From positions 124,001 through 188,000 of the forward strand of contig NZ_AUCV01000004.1 of NCBI RefSeq assembly GCF_000429945.1: a stretch of DNA of 64,000 nt, given 5' to 3'. Positions 25,898 to 35,462 of this stretch are shown here, piece by piece (positions within the stretch are counted from its first letter, which is position 1; the number at the start of each line of letters is the position of its first letter). The notes under the pieces were generated by a model. It had not been told where the DNA came from. It did no database searches and saw nothing but the letters and a program-made list of their open reading frames with translations. The translations under genes were made by a program, and so were the position numbers. Source of the DNA: Desulfogranum japonicum DSM 18378 (GTDB lineage Bacteria; Desulfobacterota; Desulfobulbia; Desulfobulbales; Desulfobulbaceae).

Positions 25898-26060
25898 TTG
25901 CTAACTTTTTAGAAATAGCTGAAGGTTCAGCATACCGACGCACCAAACCGAAGTGGGTGACAATTGCTGGATACAGGGGGTCCTCCTATCCCTGTTCAAC
26001 CACTTCCCATGAACGAAACAAGGAGTTGCAGAGCCACTGTAACTCCTTTTTTATTTACTC
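25898..26060 (+). ncRNA. structured leader with internal terminator upstream of EF-G
   Basis: The segment after the promoter folds by eye into nested stems: GAAGTGG (25950-25956) with CCACTTC (26000-26006), and inside it ACAGGG (25973-25978) with CCCTGT (25990-25995). It then ends in a terminator-like hairpin, GGAGTT/AACTCC with a second CAG/CTG stem (26022-26046), followed by TTTTTT. The EF-G gene starts about 65 bases later. It could be an attenuator or riboswitch of EF-G, or a free small RNA that ends before the gene. I could not match it to a known RNA family, and it is not the signal-recognition RNA. Confidence 0.5.
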
Positions 26061-26119
26061 CACAGGTATTATACATTGAATGTGCAAGCGGCCTGATAGC
26101 AGCACTTGAGGAACGCGTG

Positions 26120-28204
26120 ATGAAAAAAGATTTGGGGAAAGTACGTAACATAGGAATCAGTGCCCACATTGATTCTGGAAAAACAACTCTTACCGAGCGT
26201 ATTCTTTTCTATACGCAACGTATCCATGCCATCCATGAAGTACGTGGCAAAGACGGCGTAGGAGCGACCATGGATTCCATGGAGCTGGAAAAAGAGCGCG
26301 GTATCACCATCCAATCTGCAGCTACATACTGCGACTGGAAGGACTACGCGATCAATATCATCGATACACCAGGCCACGTTGACTTCACCATTGAGGTGGA
26401 ACGTGCTCTGCGCGTTCTCGATGGTGCGGTTCTTATTCTCTGCTCCGTTGGCGGTGTACAGTCACAGTCCATTACCGTTAATCGCCAGATGACAAGGTAC
26501 AAAGTTCCACGAATCGCCTTCATCAACAAATGTGACCGTACAGGTGCCAACCCCTATCGTGTTACCCAGCAGCTGCGAGACAAGCTTGATCTCAATGCCG
26601 TCATGCTGCAGCTGCCCATCGGCCTTGAGAGCGACCTGGAAGGTATGGTTGACCTTGTGACCATGAAAGCCATCTACTTTGACGGCGAACAGGGTGACTC
26701 CATACGTATCGAGGAAATTCCTGACAACCTGCGTGATGAAGCCGAAGAAAAACGGGAGGAACTCCTGGATGCTGTTTCCATGTTTTCCGACGAACTCATG
26801 GAAGCCATGCTGGAAGAAGAGGAAATTGATGAAGCTCTGATCCATGAAGCAGTTCGCAAAGGCACATTGAGCCTGGAACTGACACCGGTTTTCATTGGTT
26901 CTGCCTATAAAAACAAAGGTGTGCAGCCACTGTTGGATGCGGTAACCTCATATCTGCCTTGCCCCACCGATGTTGAGAACACAGCTCTTGACCTGGATAA
27001 GGGTGAAGAGGAAATCGTAGTTACCAACGATCCTGCTGATAATCTTGTAGCCCTTGCCTTTAAACTGGAAGACGGACGCTACGGCCAGCTTACCTACATT
27101 CGTACCTACCAGGGCACCCTGAGCAAAGGCGACACCATCATCAATACCAGAACCGGCAAAAAAGTAAAAGTCGGGCGTCTTGTGCGCATGCACGCCAATG
27201 AGATGGAAGAGATCGAAACCGCAGGTTCCGGTGACATTGTTGCACTCTTTGGTGTTGACTGTGCATCCGGCGATACCTTCTGCAACGACAAAATCAACTG
27301 GTCCATGAGCTCCATGCATGTACCAGCACCGGTTATCTCTCTGGCGGTTACCCCTGTGGACAACAAGGCACAGATTAACATGTCCAAGGCCTTGAACCGT
27401 TTTACCAAAGAAGACCCAACCTTTAAAACTTTTGTGGATCACGAGACCGGTGAAACCATCATCTCCGGTATGGGTGAGTTGCATCTCGAGGTATACATTG
27501 AGCGTATGAAACGCGAGTATAAAGCCGAGGTTGAAATTGGTGCACCCCAGGTTGCCTACAGGGAGACCATTCTCCAGCGTGCTGACTTTGACTATACCCA
27601 CAAAAAGCAGACGGGTGGTTCAGGTCAATTTGGTCGGGTTGCGGGCTACATTGAACCTCTTGAAGAGGGCGAATACGAATTTGTCGACCAGATTGTGGGT
27701 GGAGCAATCCCCCGTGAATTTATCAGCTCCTGTGACAAAGGTTTCCAGAAAGCCCTGGCCAAAGGCATCCTTACAGGCTCTCCCATTACCGGTATCCGTG
27801 CGGTCATCAATGATGGTAGTTTCCACGCCGTTGACTCCTCTGATGTTGCTTTCCAACTTGCAGCAATAGGTGCTTTCAAAGCCGGCTATCCCAAAGCAAG
27901 CCCTGTTATCATGGAGCCGATCATGAAGGTTGCCGTCGAAGGCCCTAGCGAATTCCAGGGTGCTGTCATGGGAAGTTTGAATCAGCGCCGTGGTGTCATC
28001 ATCGGTACTTTCGAAGAAGGGAATTACACGGTTGTCGAATCAGAGGTTCCTCTCTCAGAAATGTTTGGCTACTCAACCACTCTGCGTTCTCTGACCCAGG
28101 GAAAAGCGGAATTCACCATGGAATTCTCAACCTACAAACAGGTACCGAAAAGCGTGGCTGATGAGCTGATAAAAGAGTTCGAAGCACAGAAAAAGGACGC
28201 ATAA
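26120..28204 (+). CDS. fusA: elongation factor G, spd/mitochondrial type
   Basis: This 694-residue translational GTPase moves tRNAs and mRNA through the ribosome. The GTPase motifs [17 protein letters not shown] and NKCD are intact and domains II-V follow in normal order. The switch region [20 protein letters not shown] and [21 protein letters not shown] resemble mitochondrial EF-G1 and the spirochaete/planctomycete/delta-proteobacterial (spdEFG1) class more than standard bacterial EF-G. I start at 26120, where GAGG sits eight bases upstream and the length is right; the frame runs open to 25964 through the leader RNA. It is outside any str operon here. The leader with a terminator suggests regulated expression. 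Confidence 0.93.
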   Translation: MKKDLGKVRNIGISAHIDSGKTTLTERILFYTQRIHAIHEVRGKDGVGATMDSMELEKERGITIQSAATYCDWKDYAINIIDTPGHVDFTIEVERALRVLDGAVLILCSVGGVQSQSITVNRQMTRYKVPRIAFINKCDRTGANPYRVTQQLRDKLDLNAVMLQLPIGLESDLEGMVDLVTMKAIYFDGEQGDSIRIEEIPDNLRDEAEEKREELLDAVSMFSDELMEAMLEEEEIDEALIHEAVRKGTLSLELTPVFIGSAYKNKGVQPLLDAVTSYLPCPTDVENTALDLDKGEEEIVVTNDPADNLVALAFKLEDGRYGQLTYIRTYQGTLSKGDTIINTRTGKKVKVGRLVRMHANEMEEIETAGSGDIVALFGVDCASGDTFCNDKINWSMSSMHVPAPVISLAVTPVDNKAQINMSKALNRFTKEDPTFKTFVDHETGETIISGMGELHLEVYIERMKREYKAEVEIGAPQVAYRETILQRADFDYTHKKQTGGSGQFGRVAGYIEPLEEGEYEFVDQIVGGAIPREFISSCDKGFQKALAKGILTGSPITGIRAVINDGSFHAVDSSDVAFQLAAIGAFKAGYPKASPVIMEPIMKVAVEGPSEFQGAVMGSLNQRRGVIIGTFEEGNYTVVESEVPLSEMFGYSTTLRSLTQGKAEFTMEFSTYKQVPKSVADELIKEFEAQKKDA

Positions 28205-28271
28205 ATCCTATTATTGGGTATACTCCTTAAGTACGAGACAAAATACGATACAACCCTGATGAGGTAAGATA

Positions 28272-28967
28272 ATGGGATACGAACCACTGGTAAGCCAAAA
28301 TCCACTTCGTGCATTTAATATAGGCAGGACCGGCAATCAGCTGGGCCTGGTCATGGCAAGAGCTGGTCTCGGTAAAACTGCTCTGCTTGTGCAGATCGCG
28401 CTTGATGCGATTCTGCGCGGAAAAAATGTTCTCCACGTATCCATTGGAGAAACAATAGATAAAACCCGTCTCTGGTATGATGATATACTGCAGCTCATTC
28501 TGCAGGAGCACAGCGTTAATCGTCCGCACGAGCTCATTGAGATGGTTGCGCAACATCGCATGATCATGACATTCAACGAGTCTTCTTTCAGCCGTCCGCG
28601 CCTGGAAGAACGCCTCAACGATCTTGTTCTCCAGAATATATTCGTACCAAACTGCATAGTCATCGATGGATTTGACTTCGAGAATACCGAACGTCAGGTA
28701 CTTGAAGACATCAAGGATCTCACGGAAAACATGAGCCTGCAGGCATGGTTTTCAGCCATCAGCCATCGGGAAGACACTCGTTTTTCACCTGCAGGAGTGC
28801 CTGCTCCTTGCCACGAGATAGACGATCTGTTTGATACCATCATTCTGCTGAAACCAGAATCAGATTCCTCCATCAATCTTGAAGTCATCCGCAACAGCGG
28901 TGAAAAAGTGGAAAATGGGAAAGAGCTCAAACTTGATCCCACCACCATGATGGTCAAGGAAATATAA
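28272..28967 (+). CDS. RecA/KaiC-like P-loop ATPase
   Basis: This 231-residue protein has a Walker A (ARAGLGKTALLVQIALD) and a Walker-B-like NCIVIDGFDF in a RecA/KaiC-type ATPase core. A single-domain protein of this length cannot be assigned a role from sequence. It has no DNA-binding or membrane domain. It follows EF-G by 67 bases with a GAGG site before its ATG and ends before a strong terminator, so it may be co-transcribed with EF-G. Similar lone ATPases are conserved in sulfate reducers as uncharacterised proteins; I recall this only as a general pattern. Confidence 0.7.
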   Translation: MGYEPLVSQNPLRAFNIGRTGNQLGLVMARAGLGKTALLVQIALDAILRGKNVLHVSIGETIDKTRLWYDDILQLILQEHSVNRPHELIEMVAQHRMIMTFNESSFSRPRLEERLNDLVLQNIFVPNCIVIDGFDFENTERQVLEDIKDLTENMSLQAWFSAISHREDTRFSPAGVPAPCHEIDDLFDTIILLKPESDSSINLEVIRNSGEKVENGKELKLDPTTMMVKEI

Positions 28968-29018
28968 CTGCTGCTCATCCGGAAATGATATCTCCGGCTT
29001 GCGGCTGACAACTTCATC

Positions 29019-29056
29019 AAGGGGCTGTCCGGTATATCCGGCAAGCCCCTTTTTTC
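29019..29056 (+). terminator. rho-independent terminator before hisA
   Basis: AAGGGGCT and AGCCCCTT pair around an inner CCGG..CCGG stem, followed by a run of T ending at 29055. It lies directly in front of the hisA start at 29061, so hisA must have a promoter within or before the ATPase gene, or depend on read-through. Confidence 0.8.
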
Positions 29057-29060
29057 TGCC

Positions 29061-29822
29061 ATGCGCTTCAGACCCTGTATAGACCTCCACGACGGTCAGG
29101 TAAAACAGATTGTCGGCGGTACCTTATCAGATACTGCCCGAAAATCCCTGGCTACTAATTTCACATCCCGTCAACCTTCCTCCTATTATGCCCGCCTCTA
29201 CCAGAGTGACAACCTCACCGGTGGTCATGTCATCATGTTGGGCCCTGGAAACGAACAAGCTGCCAGGGAAGCATTGGCTGCCTGGCCGGGAGGCCTGCAG
29301 GTCGGCGGAGGAATCAATATTGATAATGCCACTCTCTGGCTGGACCGGGGTGCGTCCCATGTCATCGTCACATCCCATGTTTTCCACGACGGTTTGCTTG
29401 ATTTCACCCGCCTTAAAGCACTTGTAGCTAAGATCGGCCGTAACAGACTTGTTCTTGACCTCAGCTGCCGCTGGAGGGAAAATGGTTACTACGTTGTCAC
29501 TGACAGGTGGCAACAATTTACAGAACTCTCCATATCCTCACAAACGCTGGAAATGCTCAGTGCATACTGTGCTGAATATCTCATTCATGCCGTGGATGTA
29601 GAAGGAAAATCCATGGGCATAGATGAGAAACTTCTCGGCCTGCTTGCCCAGGGGTCACCCGTTCCCATGACATACGCGGGAGGTGTCTCCAGCATGGCAG
29701 ATATCAACAAAATTCGTACAGCAGGAATGGAGCAGATCGATTACACTGTAGGCTCTGCTCTGGATATTTTTGGTGGCTCCGGCCTACGTTATCAACAACT
29801 CGCGCAATTACACAATGAATAA
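29061..29822 (+). CDS. hisA: HisA-type isomerase, eukaryotic class
   Basis: This 253-residue phosphoribosylformimino-AICAR-P isomerase, a TIM barrel, performs the fourth step of histidine synthesis. The N-terminal FRPCIDLHDGQVKQIVGG and the later LQVGGGINIDNA, DLSCRW and YAGGVSSMADI match the eukaryotic (yeast His6/plant) class more than the ordinary bacterial HisA (which begins MIIPAIDL). That class is known from some bacteria. No other his genes are in the window. It ends with an eight-base overlap to a small downstream gene. Confidence 0.85.
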   Translation: MRFRPCIDLHDGQVKQIVGGTLSDTARKSLATNFTSRQPSSYYARLYQSDNLTGGHVIMLGPGNEQAAREALAAWPGGLQVGGGINIDNATLWLDRGASHVIVTSHVFHDGLLDFTRLKALVAKIGRNRLVLDLSCRWRENGYYVVTDRWQQFTELSISSQTLEMLSAYCAEYLIHAVDVEGKSMGIDEKLLGLLAQGSPVPMTYAGGVSSMADINKIRTAGMEQIDYTVGSALDIFGGSGLRYQQLAQLHNE

Positions 29823-30006
29823 TCCACAGGATAACACCGGGCCCTGCTCACTGGATGAACTCAGCCAGATCAAACTCTTTGTTCCCCCGAACCTGTACAG
29901 CGCTTTTCATCGTTGCGTATGGATCAGGGTGAACGAAACAGGCAAAAATCAACTTGAAATAATGCAGGAGATGGTTGAAGAGTTCCTCAAGAAGCACCAA
30001 TGCTGA
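29815..30006 (+). CDS. small conserved-looking hypothetical protein
   Basis: I do not recognise this 63-residue protein. I start it at the ATG at 29815, which overlaps the hisA stop (ATGAATAA), an arrangement that suggests translational coupling. The sequence is soluble and mixed-charge (residues such as KLFVPPNLYSAFHRCVWIRV) with no cysteine pairs that would mark a metal site. Its length and the coupling make it plausible, but there is no homology evidence. Confidence 0.55.
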   Translation: MNNPQDNTGPCSLDELSQIKLFVPPNLYSAFHRCVWIRVNETGKNQLEIMQEMVEEFLKKHQC

Positions 30007-30429
30007 ATACCTCCTCTTTTCCTGGTATTCACTCAGGATAATCTTCGCTTTCTTTGCGGAAACAAGGTATTTGTATACACCATACCCGTAGCGTTTTAAC
30101 CAGATGCTTAATATTACGGGGGCCTTGTTGCTGAGACTTCTCAATCAACCTTCATAGCTTGACCCCTGAGCACCTGTCTTTTACAATACATATCATAGTG
30201 AACTCGCGGGGAGGTTGCCTAATAATAGACATTTTTCAGGTCAAGGCATTTTAGATTTAAAAAAAGCAAGCGCAGTCATATAATCAACATTACAAGCATT
30301 ATTCTCTGAAACAACACCGAGTCGGGGAAGAAGGGCACTCTCACGCCTCCCAGTGACCAATTGTGCAATTATACTTCGTTACACCCCTTAAGAGTTATTC
30401 GATTCCAGTGAAAATCGAACCGTGCTACT
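30007..30429. other. gene-free spacer before HDOD gene
   Basis: I see no gene here; a minus-strand open frame over 29848-30144 overlaps the small gene and looks spurious. An AATACC..GGTATT inverted repeat near 30006-30029 lacks a T run. Nothing else stands out. Confidence 0.4.
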
Positions 30430-31287
30430 ATGACAGAACGTGAAAAAAAACTGCAAAAAATCCAGTCTGTTGTAAAGAAAATGCCCAGCCTTTCCACTAC
30501 GGTGAGCAAGGTATTGGAAATCTGCAGCCGCACCGACACCTCTCCCAATGACCTCAACAAGGTTATCTCCCTGGACCCCGTTCTTACCGGCCAGGTTCTT
30601 AAACTCATCAATTCAGCCTATTACTCCCTGGTAAATAAGGTTACCTCACTCACCAGGGCCATTATCATGCTTGGTTTGAACACAGTTAAAAACCTTGCTC
30701 TTTCCACTGCCATTATCCGTAGTGTCGGCCAGGCTAAGAAGTCCAGGGCACTCCCCATAAAACAATTCTGGGCACATTCCATCGGAGTTGGTGTCATGGC
30801 GAAACTTCTTGCTGCTGAACAGGACGTACCCATTGGGGAGCGAGAAGAATATTTTGTTGCCGGGCTGCTCCACGATCTGGGTAAAATTCCATTTGGTGAT
30901 GAATATGCGGAGGTAATTAGAGCCGCACGCCTGGAAATGATCCCACTGGTGAAGCTAGAACTCAAAATGATGGAACTCAGCCATGAAGATATTGGCCTGT
31001 TAATTGCTGAAAAATGGAAACTCAACCAGGCACTTACAGATGCAATCCATTATCACCATAATCCTACTTCGGCACATCCGGACAATCAACGCCTGGTCTC
31101 CACAGTGGCTCTTGCTGATTTTTACGCCTGCCTGTTTGATATCGGCAATGCCGGCAATAGATTTCCGGATGAAGAAAAACTTCCGGAATTACTTTCTATG
31201 ACAGGCTTGAGCTGGCTCGATATTCATAAATTATCAGAAGTGGTAGACCAGGAAATTACTAAGGCAGAAATTTTTCTCCAGGTTTAA
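30430..31287 (+). CDS. HDOD domain signalling protein
   Basis: This 285-residue protein is a single HDOD domain, a relative of HD phosphohydrolases lacking full catalytic residues and found in bacterial signalling and stress proteins. Matching segments are MPSLSTTVSKVLEIC near the start, ISLDPVLTGQVLKLINSAYY, the HAD-like HDLGKIPFGDEY and DAIHYHHNP. It is not fused to any output domain. It precedes a metallo-hydrolase gene by 24 bases, so the two are probably one operon. The partner is unknown. Confidence 0.9.
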   Translation: MTEREKKLQKIQSVVKKMPSLSTTVSKVLEICSRTDTSPNDLNKVISLDPVLTGQVLKLINSAYYSLVNKVTSLTRAIIMLGLNTVKNLALSTAIIRSVGQAKKSRALPIKQFWAHSIGVGVMAKLLAAEQDVPIGEREEYFVAGLLHDLGKIPFGDEYAEVIRAARLEMIPLVKLELKMMELSHEDIGLLIAEKWKLNQALTDAIHYHHNPTSAHPDNQRLVSTVALADFYACLFDIGNAGNRFPDEEKLPELLSMTGLSWLDIHKLSEVVDQEITKAEIFLQV

Positions 31288-31311
31288 ATAGATGAACAAG
31301 GTGAGGATGAC

Positions 31312-32238
31312 ATGATACAAGTCAAATTCTGGGGTGTTCGAGGATCCATTCCATGCCCAGGTCCTACAACCATGAAATATGGCGGAAATACTGCCTGTAT
31401 AGAGTTACGTTTTCCCGAAGTAAACCGCCACATTATCATTGATGCCGGATCTGGTATCCGTGACCTGGCAAATTACATGTTACAGCATGACCTTCCCAAA
31501 GGCCCTATCTCCACAGAGATTTACCTGTCCCACACTCACTGGGATCACATCATGGGATTTCCTTTTTTCGTACCGGCATACATCCCCGGATCTACGATTA
31601 AAGTCTTTGGCCCCGTCACCTATGAAGACGAACCGCTGGAAGAAATCGTCGGTGGGCAGATGAAATATCGCTACTTTCCTGTCAATATGGGAGAGCTTGC
31701 CGGAAATATCAGTTACCAAAGACTCAAGGAAAACCCCAGTATAGACATTGGTGACGGAATCATGCTGTCAACCTGCATCATCAATCACCCGATCACCGCA
31801 TTGGGATACAGGTTCCGTTTCAAGGGGGCAACCTTCTGCACAGCCTATGATACAGAACCTTTCCGCAACCTATTCGTAACTGACCCCGAAGACCCCAGTT
31901 ACGACGAAATTATGGCCCATGAAGGAGAGTTGGCGGCTCAAGAACAGAATCAGGTCCTTGAAAATTTCTTTCATGGAGCCGATTTGCTGGTTCACGACGC
32001 CCAATATACCAAAAAGGAATACGAGCAGAGCAAAATAGGCTGGGGGCATACCCCCATTGAAGATGCCATAGCTGCAGCTAAAAGGGCAGAGGTAAAAAAA
32101 CTCGCTCTTTTTCATCACGATCCTGAACGTTCCGATACTCAGCTTGACGAAATGACCGATCACTATTGCACTCAGGAGCTCACGGGAAACATGGAAACCT
32201 TTTTCGTCAAGGAAGGAGAAGAAATCATTCTCGAGTAG
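31312..32238 (+). CDS. metallo-beta-lactamase fold hydrolase
   Basis: This 308-residue hydrolase of the metallo-beta-lactamase superfamily has N-terminal KFWGVRGSIPCPGP and NTACIELRF, the metal motif SHTHWDHIMGFPFF (HxHxDH), and later metal ligands DAQYTKKEY and LALFHHDPERSD. The fold and the RGSIPCPGP start resemble a group of uncharacterised hydrolases encoded near signalling genes and related to cyclic-nucleotide phosphodiesterases. The substrate is not predictable. It is probably co-transcribed with the HDOD gene 24 bases upstream. Confidence 0.88.
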   Translation: MIQVKFWGVRGSIPCPGPTTMKYGGNTACIELRFPEVNRHIIIDAGSGIRDLANYMLQHDLPKGPISTEIYLSHTHWDHIMGFPFFVPAYIPGSTIKVFGPVTYEDEPLEEIVGGQMKYRYFPVNMGELAGNISYQRLKENPSIDIGDGIMLSTCIINHPITALGYRFRFKGATFCTAYDTEPFRNLFVTDPEDPSYDEIMAHEGELAAQEQNQVLENFFHGADLLVHDAQYTKKEYEQSKIGWGHTPIEDAIAAAKRAEVKKLALFHHDPERSDTQLDEMTDHYCTQELTGNMETFFVKEGEEIILE

Positions 32239-32366
32239 CAGGAAACATGCCCCTGCATTATCACTTTGCCGCAATACTCTATCAGCAAGATACGGACAGC
32301 CTCTGCCACCGAACACCTGTCCCTGCGAAACGCTATCGAAAATTATACATCAGCAAAAGGAACAAC

Positions 32367-32984
32367 GTGAAACCTACCACACTAGACTGCCTTGGCCTAC
32401 CGTGCCCCCAACCTGTTATTCAAACCAAAGATGCTCTTGAATCCGGAGCGCCTGTGGTTGAAGTTCTGGTTGACAACGAGGCATCTCAAAATAACATTCT
32501 CCGGTTTGCCAAAAGCCGGGGATGCGATGCGGAAGCAGAAAGCACCCCTGAGGGTAACTATAAAATTACAGTGCACAACTCAGGAGAACCTTCAGAAAAA
32601 GATGATTTCGATCCAGCAGCATATCAATGTTCCATTCCTCCCCAAAAACACCTTATTTATGTCATTTCAGCCGATGTTATGGGTAAAGGCAGCGAGGAAC
32701 TTGGCTGGGCGCTGTTACAGACATTTATCCAAACCATCAAAGACGTCACGCCACTCCCACAGAAAATACTATTCTATAACAGTGGAGTACGATTGGTGAC
32801 TGAAGAATCCGGAGCCCTGGGTGCACTCCTTGCACTCCAGAAACAAGGTGTAGAAATTTTAGTCTGTGGTACATGTCTGGATTTCTACCGACTTCAAACG
32901 GCTATCAAAGTGGGCCAAATCTCCAATATGTATGATATCATGAATGCCATGGCCGAAGCTGATCAGGTTATCAGCCCCCATTGA
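32367..32984 (+). CDS. yedF: sulfurtransferase-like protein YedF
   Basis: This 205-residue protein has an N-terminal TusA/SirA-like domain with the CPQPV motif (LDCLGLPCPQPVIQTKDAL, Cys in CPxP) and a C-terminal DsrE-like domain ending in a CGTCLDFY motif. YedF proteins are associated with selenium and sulfur trafficking. I start at a GTG at 32367 with AAAGGA upstream, because the frame upstream of it lacks domain content. In a sulfate reducer a role in sulfur or selenium delivery is reasonable, but the acceptor is unknown. Confidence 0.85.
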   Translation: MKPTTLDCLGLPCPQPVIQTKDALESGAPVVEVLVDNEASQNNILRFAKSRGCDAEAESTPEGNYKITVHNSGEPSEKDDFDPAAYQCSIPPQKHLIYVISADVMGKGSEELGWALLQTFIQTIKDVTPLPQKILFYNSGVRLVTEESGALGALLALQKQGVEILVCGTCLDFYRLQTAIKVGQISNMYDIMNAMAEADQVISPH

Positions 32985-33166
32985 GATTATCGGATTGATG
33001 GTTATAATAGTGTTTCACGAACAAAAGAGGGGCAACAGGTACAGTTTATTGTCTCTCGAAACTACTTTTTTACGCTAAACCCAAAACGATTTTAGCCTGT
33101 AATCAGCTGTCGGCATTCTGTATGCACAGCCTTAGGCACAGGTCATCGCCCCCAAAGGTGAGTTTT

Positions 33167-35287
33167 ATGCGCCGCGCTTTACCAAACCTGCTGTTTGTTG
33201 TTTGTCTTCTCCTCGTCCAACCATGTTGGGCAAAGGTCTTTCCTGCCGAGTTCAATGCAGGCCGCAATCAGCTGATTGCGTATATTCTCAGCCATCAATT
33301 ACCGGCACAGCATTTCTCCCATGAACCGTTTGATGACGCTCTTTCCAGGGTAGCCTTTGATCTTTACATCCGACAGCTTGACCCTCGAAAACGTTTTCTC
33401 CTCCGATCAGACATTGAGCAACTACAGGCGTTTGCCGATCATATTGACGATGAACTCAAACGAGGCAGAATAATTCTTGCCGATGCCGGAGCAGAATTGC
33501 TTAATGACCGCATCAGGCAGGTACAGGGATTCATCGATGAGTTGATTGACCAACCGATTGATCTCAATAAAGAGGAGTACCTTGAGGGAGATGTTGAAAA
33601 AATTGCCTGGGTCAGCGATGCGCAGGCATTACAAAGTCGCTGGCGCAAGATCGTAAAAATGCAGATCCTGGATTCCTATTTCGATCAATATGAGCAGGAC
33701 AACAAGGATTCAGAGCAAGCGGAGAACGATACATATAAACCTGTTCCATTCCCAAATCAGGAGCAGGTAAAGAAGGCCACCGAGAAGGTTCGTACGCGTA
33801 TTCATAGATCTCTTGACCGTTTACTCACCCAAACCAGGCAGGATCATTATAACCGGTATTTTGACGCTGTTGCCAGGGCATTTGACCCGCACACCAGTTA
33901 TATGCCTCCAACGTCAAAAGAAGATTTCAATATTCACATGAGTGGGTCGCTGGAGGGCATCGGTGCACTGCTTCGGGAAGATGACGGATTGATCAAAGTT
34001 GTACGGATAATCCCCGGGAGTGCTGCCGAACGCCAGGGAGAACTCGGGGCCGAAGACACCATCCTGGCTGTCAGCGAGAAAGACGGCGAGCCTGTTGAAG
34101 TTTCCGATATGCGAATTCGTGATGCGGTCAGCTATATACGCGGCCCCAAAGGGACAGAAGTCATCCTCAGTGTGCAAAAACCCGATGGCAGCAAAAAGAA
34201 TATTCCCATCGTCAGGGACGTCGTTCAGATCGAGGAGACCTACGTGAAGTCCGCGGTAATGACGACAGAGGGAAAAAATAAAATAGGATACCTTCGTGTC
34301 CCCTCCTTTTACAGGGATTTCAACGCTGCATCAAATGGTGAAAAAGCACGTAACGCCACCGACGATACCAAGGCGGAATTACACAAACTGATGGCAGAAA
34401 ATGTGCAAGGTATCGTTTTGGATCTCCGTAACAACGGCGGAGGAGCCTTGACAGATGCGGTGTATATTTCCGGCCTATTTCTGCCAGGTGGTCCAGTGGT
34501 TCAGGTAAAGAATTCCCAGGGCATGATAAGGGTACTGGAAGATGAAGATCCTGCCATAGTATATGCTGGGCCACTCGTGGTACTGGTTAACCAGTTCAGC
34601 GCCTCTGCCTCGGAAATCCTTGCTGCAGCCTTGCAGGATTACGGCAGGGCTCTGATAATCGGTGGACGACACACCCACGGCAAAGGGACTGTACAGGCCA
34701 TGCTGGACATGAACCGCAACCTCCCGTTACTGCAGATGAAAAGTTATGATGACCTTGGTGCCCTGAAATTAACCATCCAAAAATTCTATCGCATCAACGG
34801 TGATTCCACACAGGAAAAAGGGGTAACTCCTGATCTTGTTGTTCCATCTGTGCTCGACTACCTGGACAGTGGTGAACAATACATGGACAATCCTCTTCCG
34901 TGGGATCAGGTTGAGAATGTCGGTTACGACCGCTGGCAAGGACCTCACTTTGACCTGAAAAAAGTACACAAACAGGGAGAAGACTGGGTAATACACAGTT
35001 CAAAATTTCAAGAAATAAAACGGGAGGCTGACGAGGCCAAACAGAGAAAAGAAGATACCGAAGTAGCCATTTTTTTCCAAGGCATGCAAAAGGAACGTAA
35101 AGAACTGGCTGAAACCAAGCGCCAGGCAAGAGACGCTGGACTCATTGATGATGACAACACCGCTGACAATGGTCCAGAAGACATACCACTCAGTGATGAA
35201 ATGAAGGATGATCCCTTTGTCCAGATATCACTTTTTCTGCTTGGAGGAAACGCTCTTACCAGTCAATCCATAAGCGAAGCTCATTAA
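33167..35287 (+). CDS. prc: tail-specific carboxy-terminal protease
   Basis: This 706-residue periplasmic S41 peptidase of the Prc/Tsp type trims C termini of envelope proteins. An N-terminal signal (MRRALPNLLFVVCLLLVQ, ending near QPCWA) is followed by an N-terminal domain, a PDZ domain (about 230-325, GSLEGIGALLREDDG), and the catalytic core with the nucleophile serine in NQFSASASEILAAALQDYG and the general-base lysine in THGKGTVQ. I start at 33167, where AAAGGTG lies upstream; the frame is open 15 codons further upstream. The length matches full Prc. It stands alone. Confidence 0.93.
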   Translation: MRRALPNLLFVVCLLLVQPCWAKVFPAEFNAGRNQLIAYILSHQLPAQHFSHEPFDDALSRVAFDLYIRQLDPRKRFLLRSDIEQLQAFADHIDDELKRGRIILADAGAELLNDRIRQVQGFIDELIDQPIDLNKEEYLEGDVEKIAWVSDAQALQSRWRKIVKMQILDSYFDQYEQDNKDSEQAENDTYKPVPFPNQEQVKKATEKVRTRIHRSLDRLLTQTRQDHYNRYFDAVARAFDPHTSYMPPTSKEDFNIHMSGSLEGIGALLREDDGLIKVVRIIPGSAAERQGELGAEDTILAVSEKDGEPVEVSDMRIRDAVSYIRGPKGTEVILSVQKPDGSKKNIPIVRDVVQIEETYVKSAVMTTEGKNKIGYLRVPSFYRDFNAASNGEKARNATDDTKAELHKLMAENVQGIVLDLRNNGGGALTDAVYISGLFLPGGPVVQVKNSQGMIRVLEDEDPAIVYAGPLVVLVNQFSASASEILAAALQDYGRALIIGGRHTHGKGTVQAMLDMNRNLPLLQMKSYDDLGALKLTIQKFYRINGDSTQEKGVTPDLVVPSVLDYLDSGEQYMDNPLPWDQVENVGYDRWQGPHFDLKKVHKQGEDWVIHSSKFQEIKREADEAKQRKEDTEVAIFFQGMQKERKELAETKRQARDAGLIDDDNTADNGPEDIPLSDEMKDDPFVQISLFLLGGNALTSQSISEAH

Positions 35288-35462
35288 TTTTTCCTTGAAA
35301 TCAGTCTCTAATCATGATAGAGCAGATCGTGCATGAATCATCATTCATTTTTATAGATTATATAAGCCTGATGATACGGTTGGATTTGGGAGCTCTTCCC
35401 AAATCCGTTCATTCTTTAAGATAAATGCAGTGCACAAAAAATGGAAGTGTCGATCCTAAAAG

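Noticed and set aside
25898-26060. EF-G leader as signal-recognition RNA or a c-di-GMP riboswitch
   Set aside because: The GGAAGC-type SRP loop is absent, and the c-di-GMP-I conserved core does not align.
29848-30144. 98-codon minus-strand frame opposite the small gene after hisA
   Set aside because: It overlaps the coupled small gene on the other strand and shows no domain.
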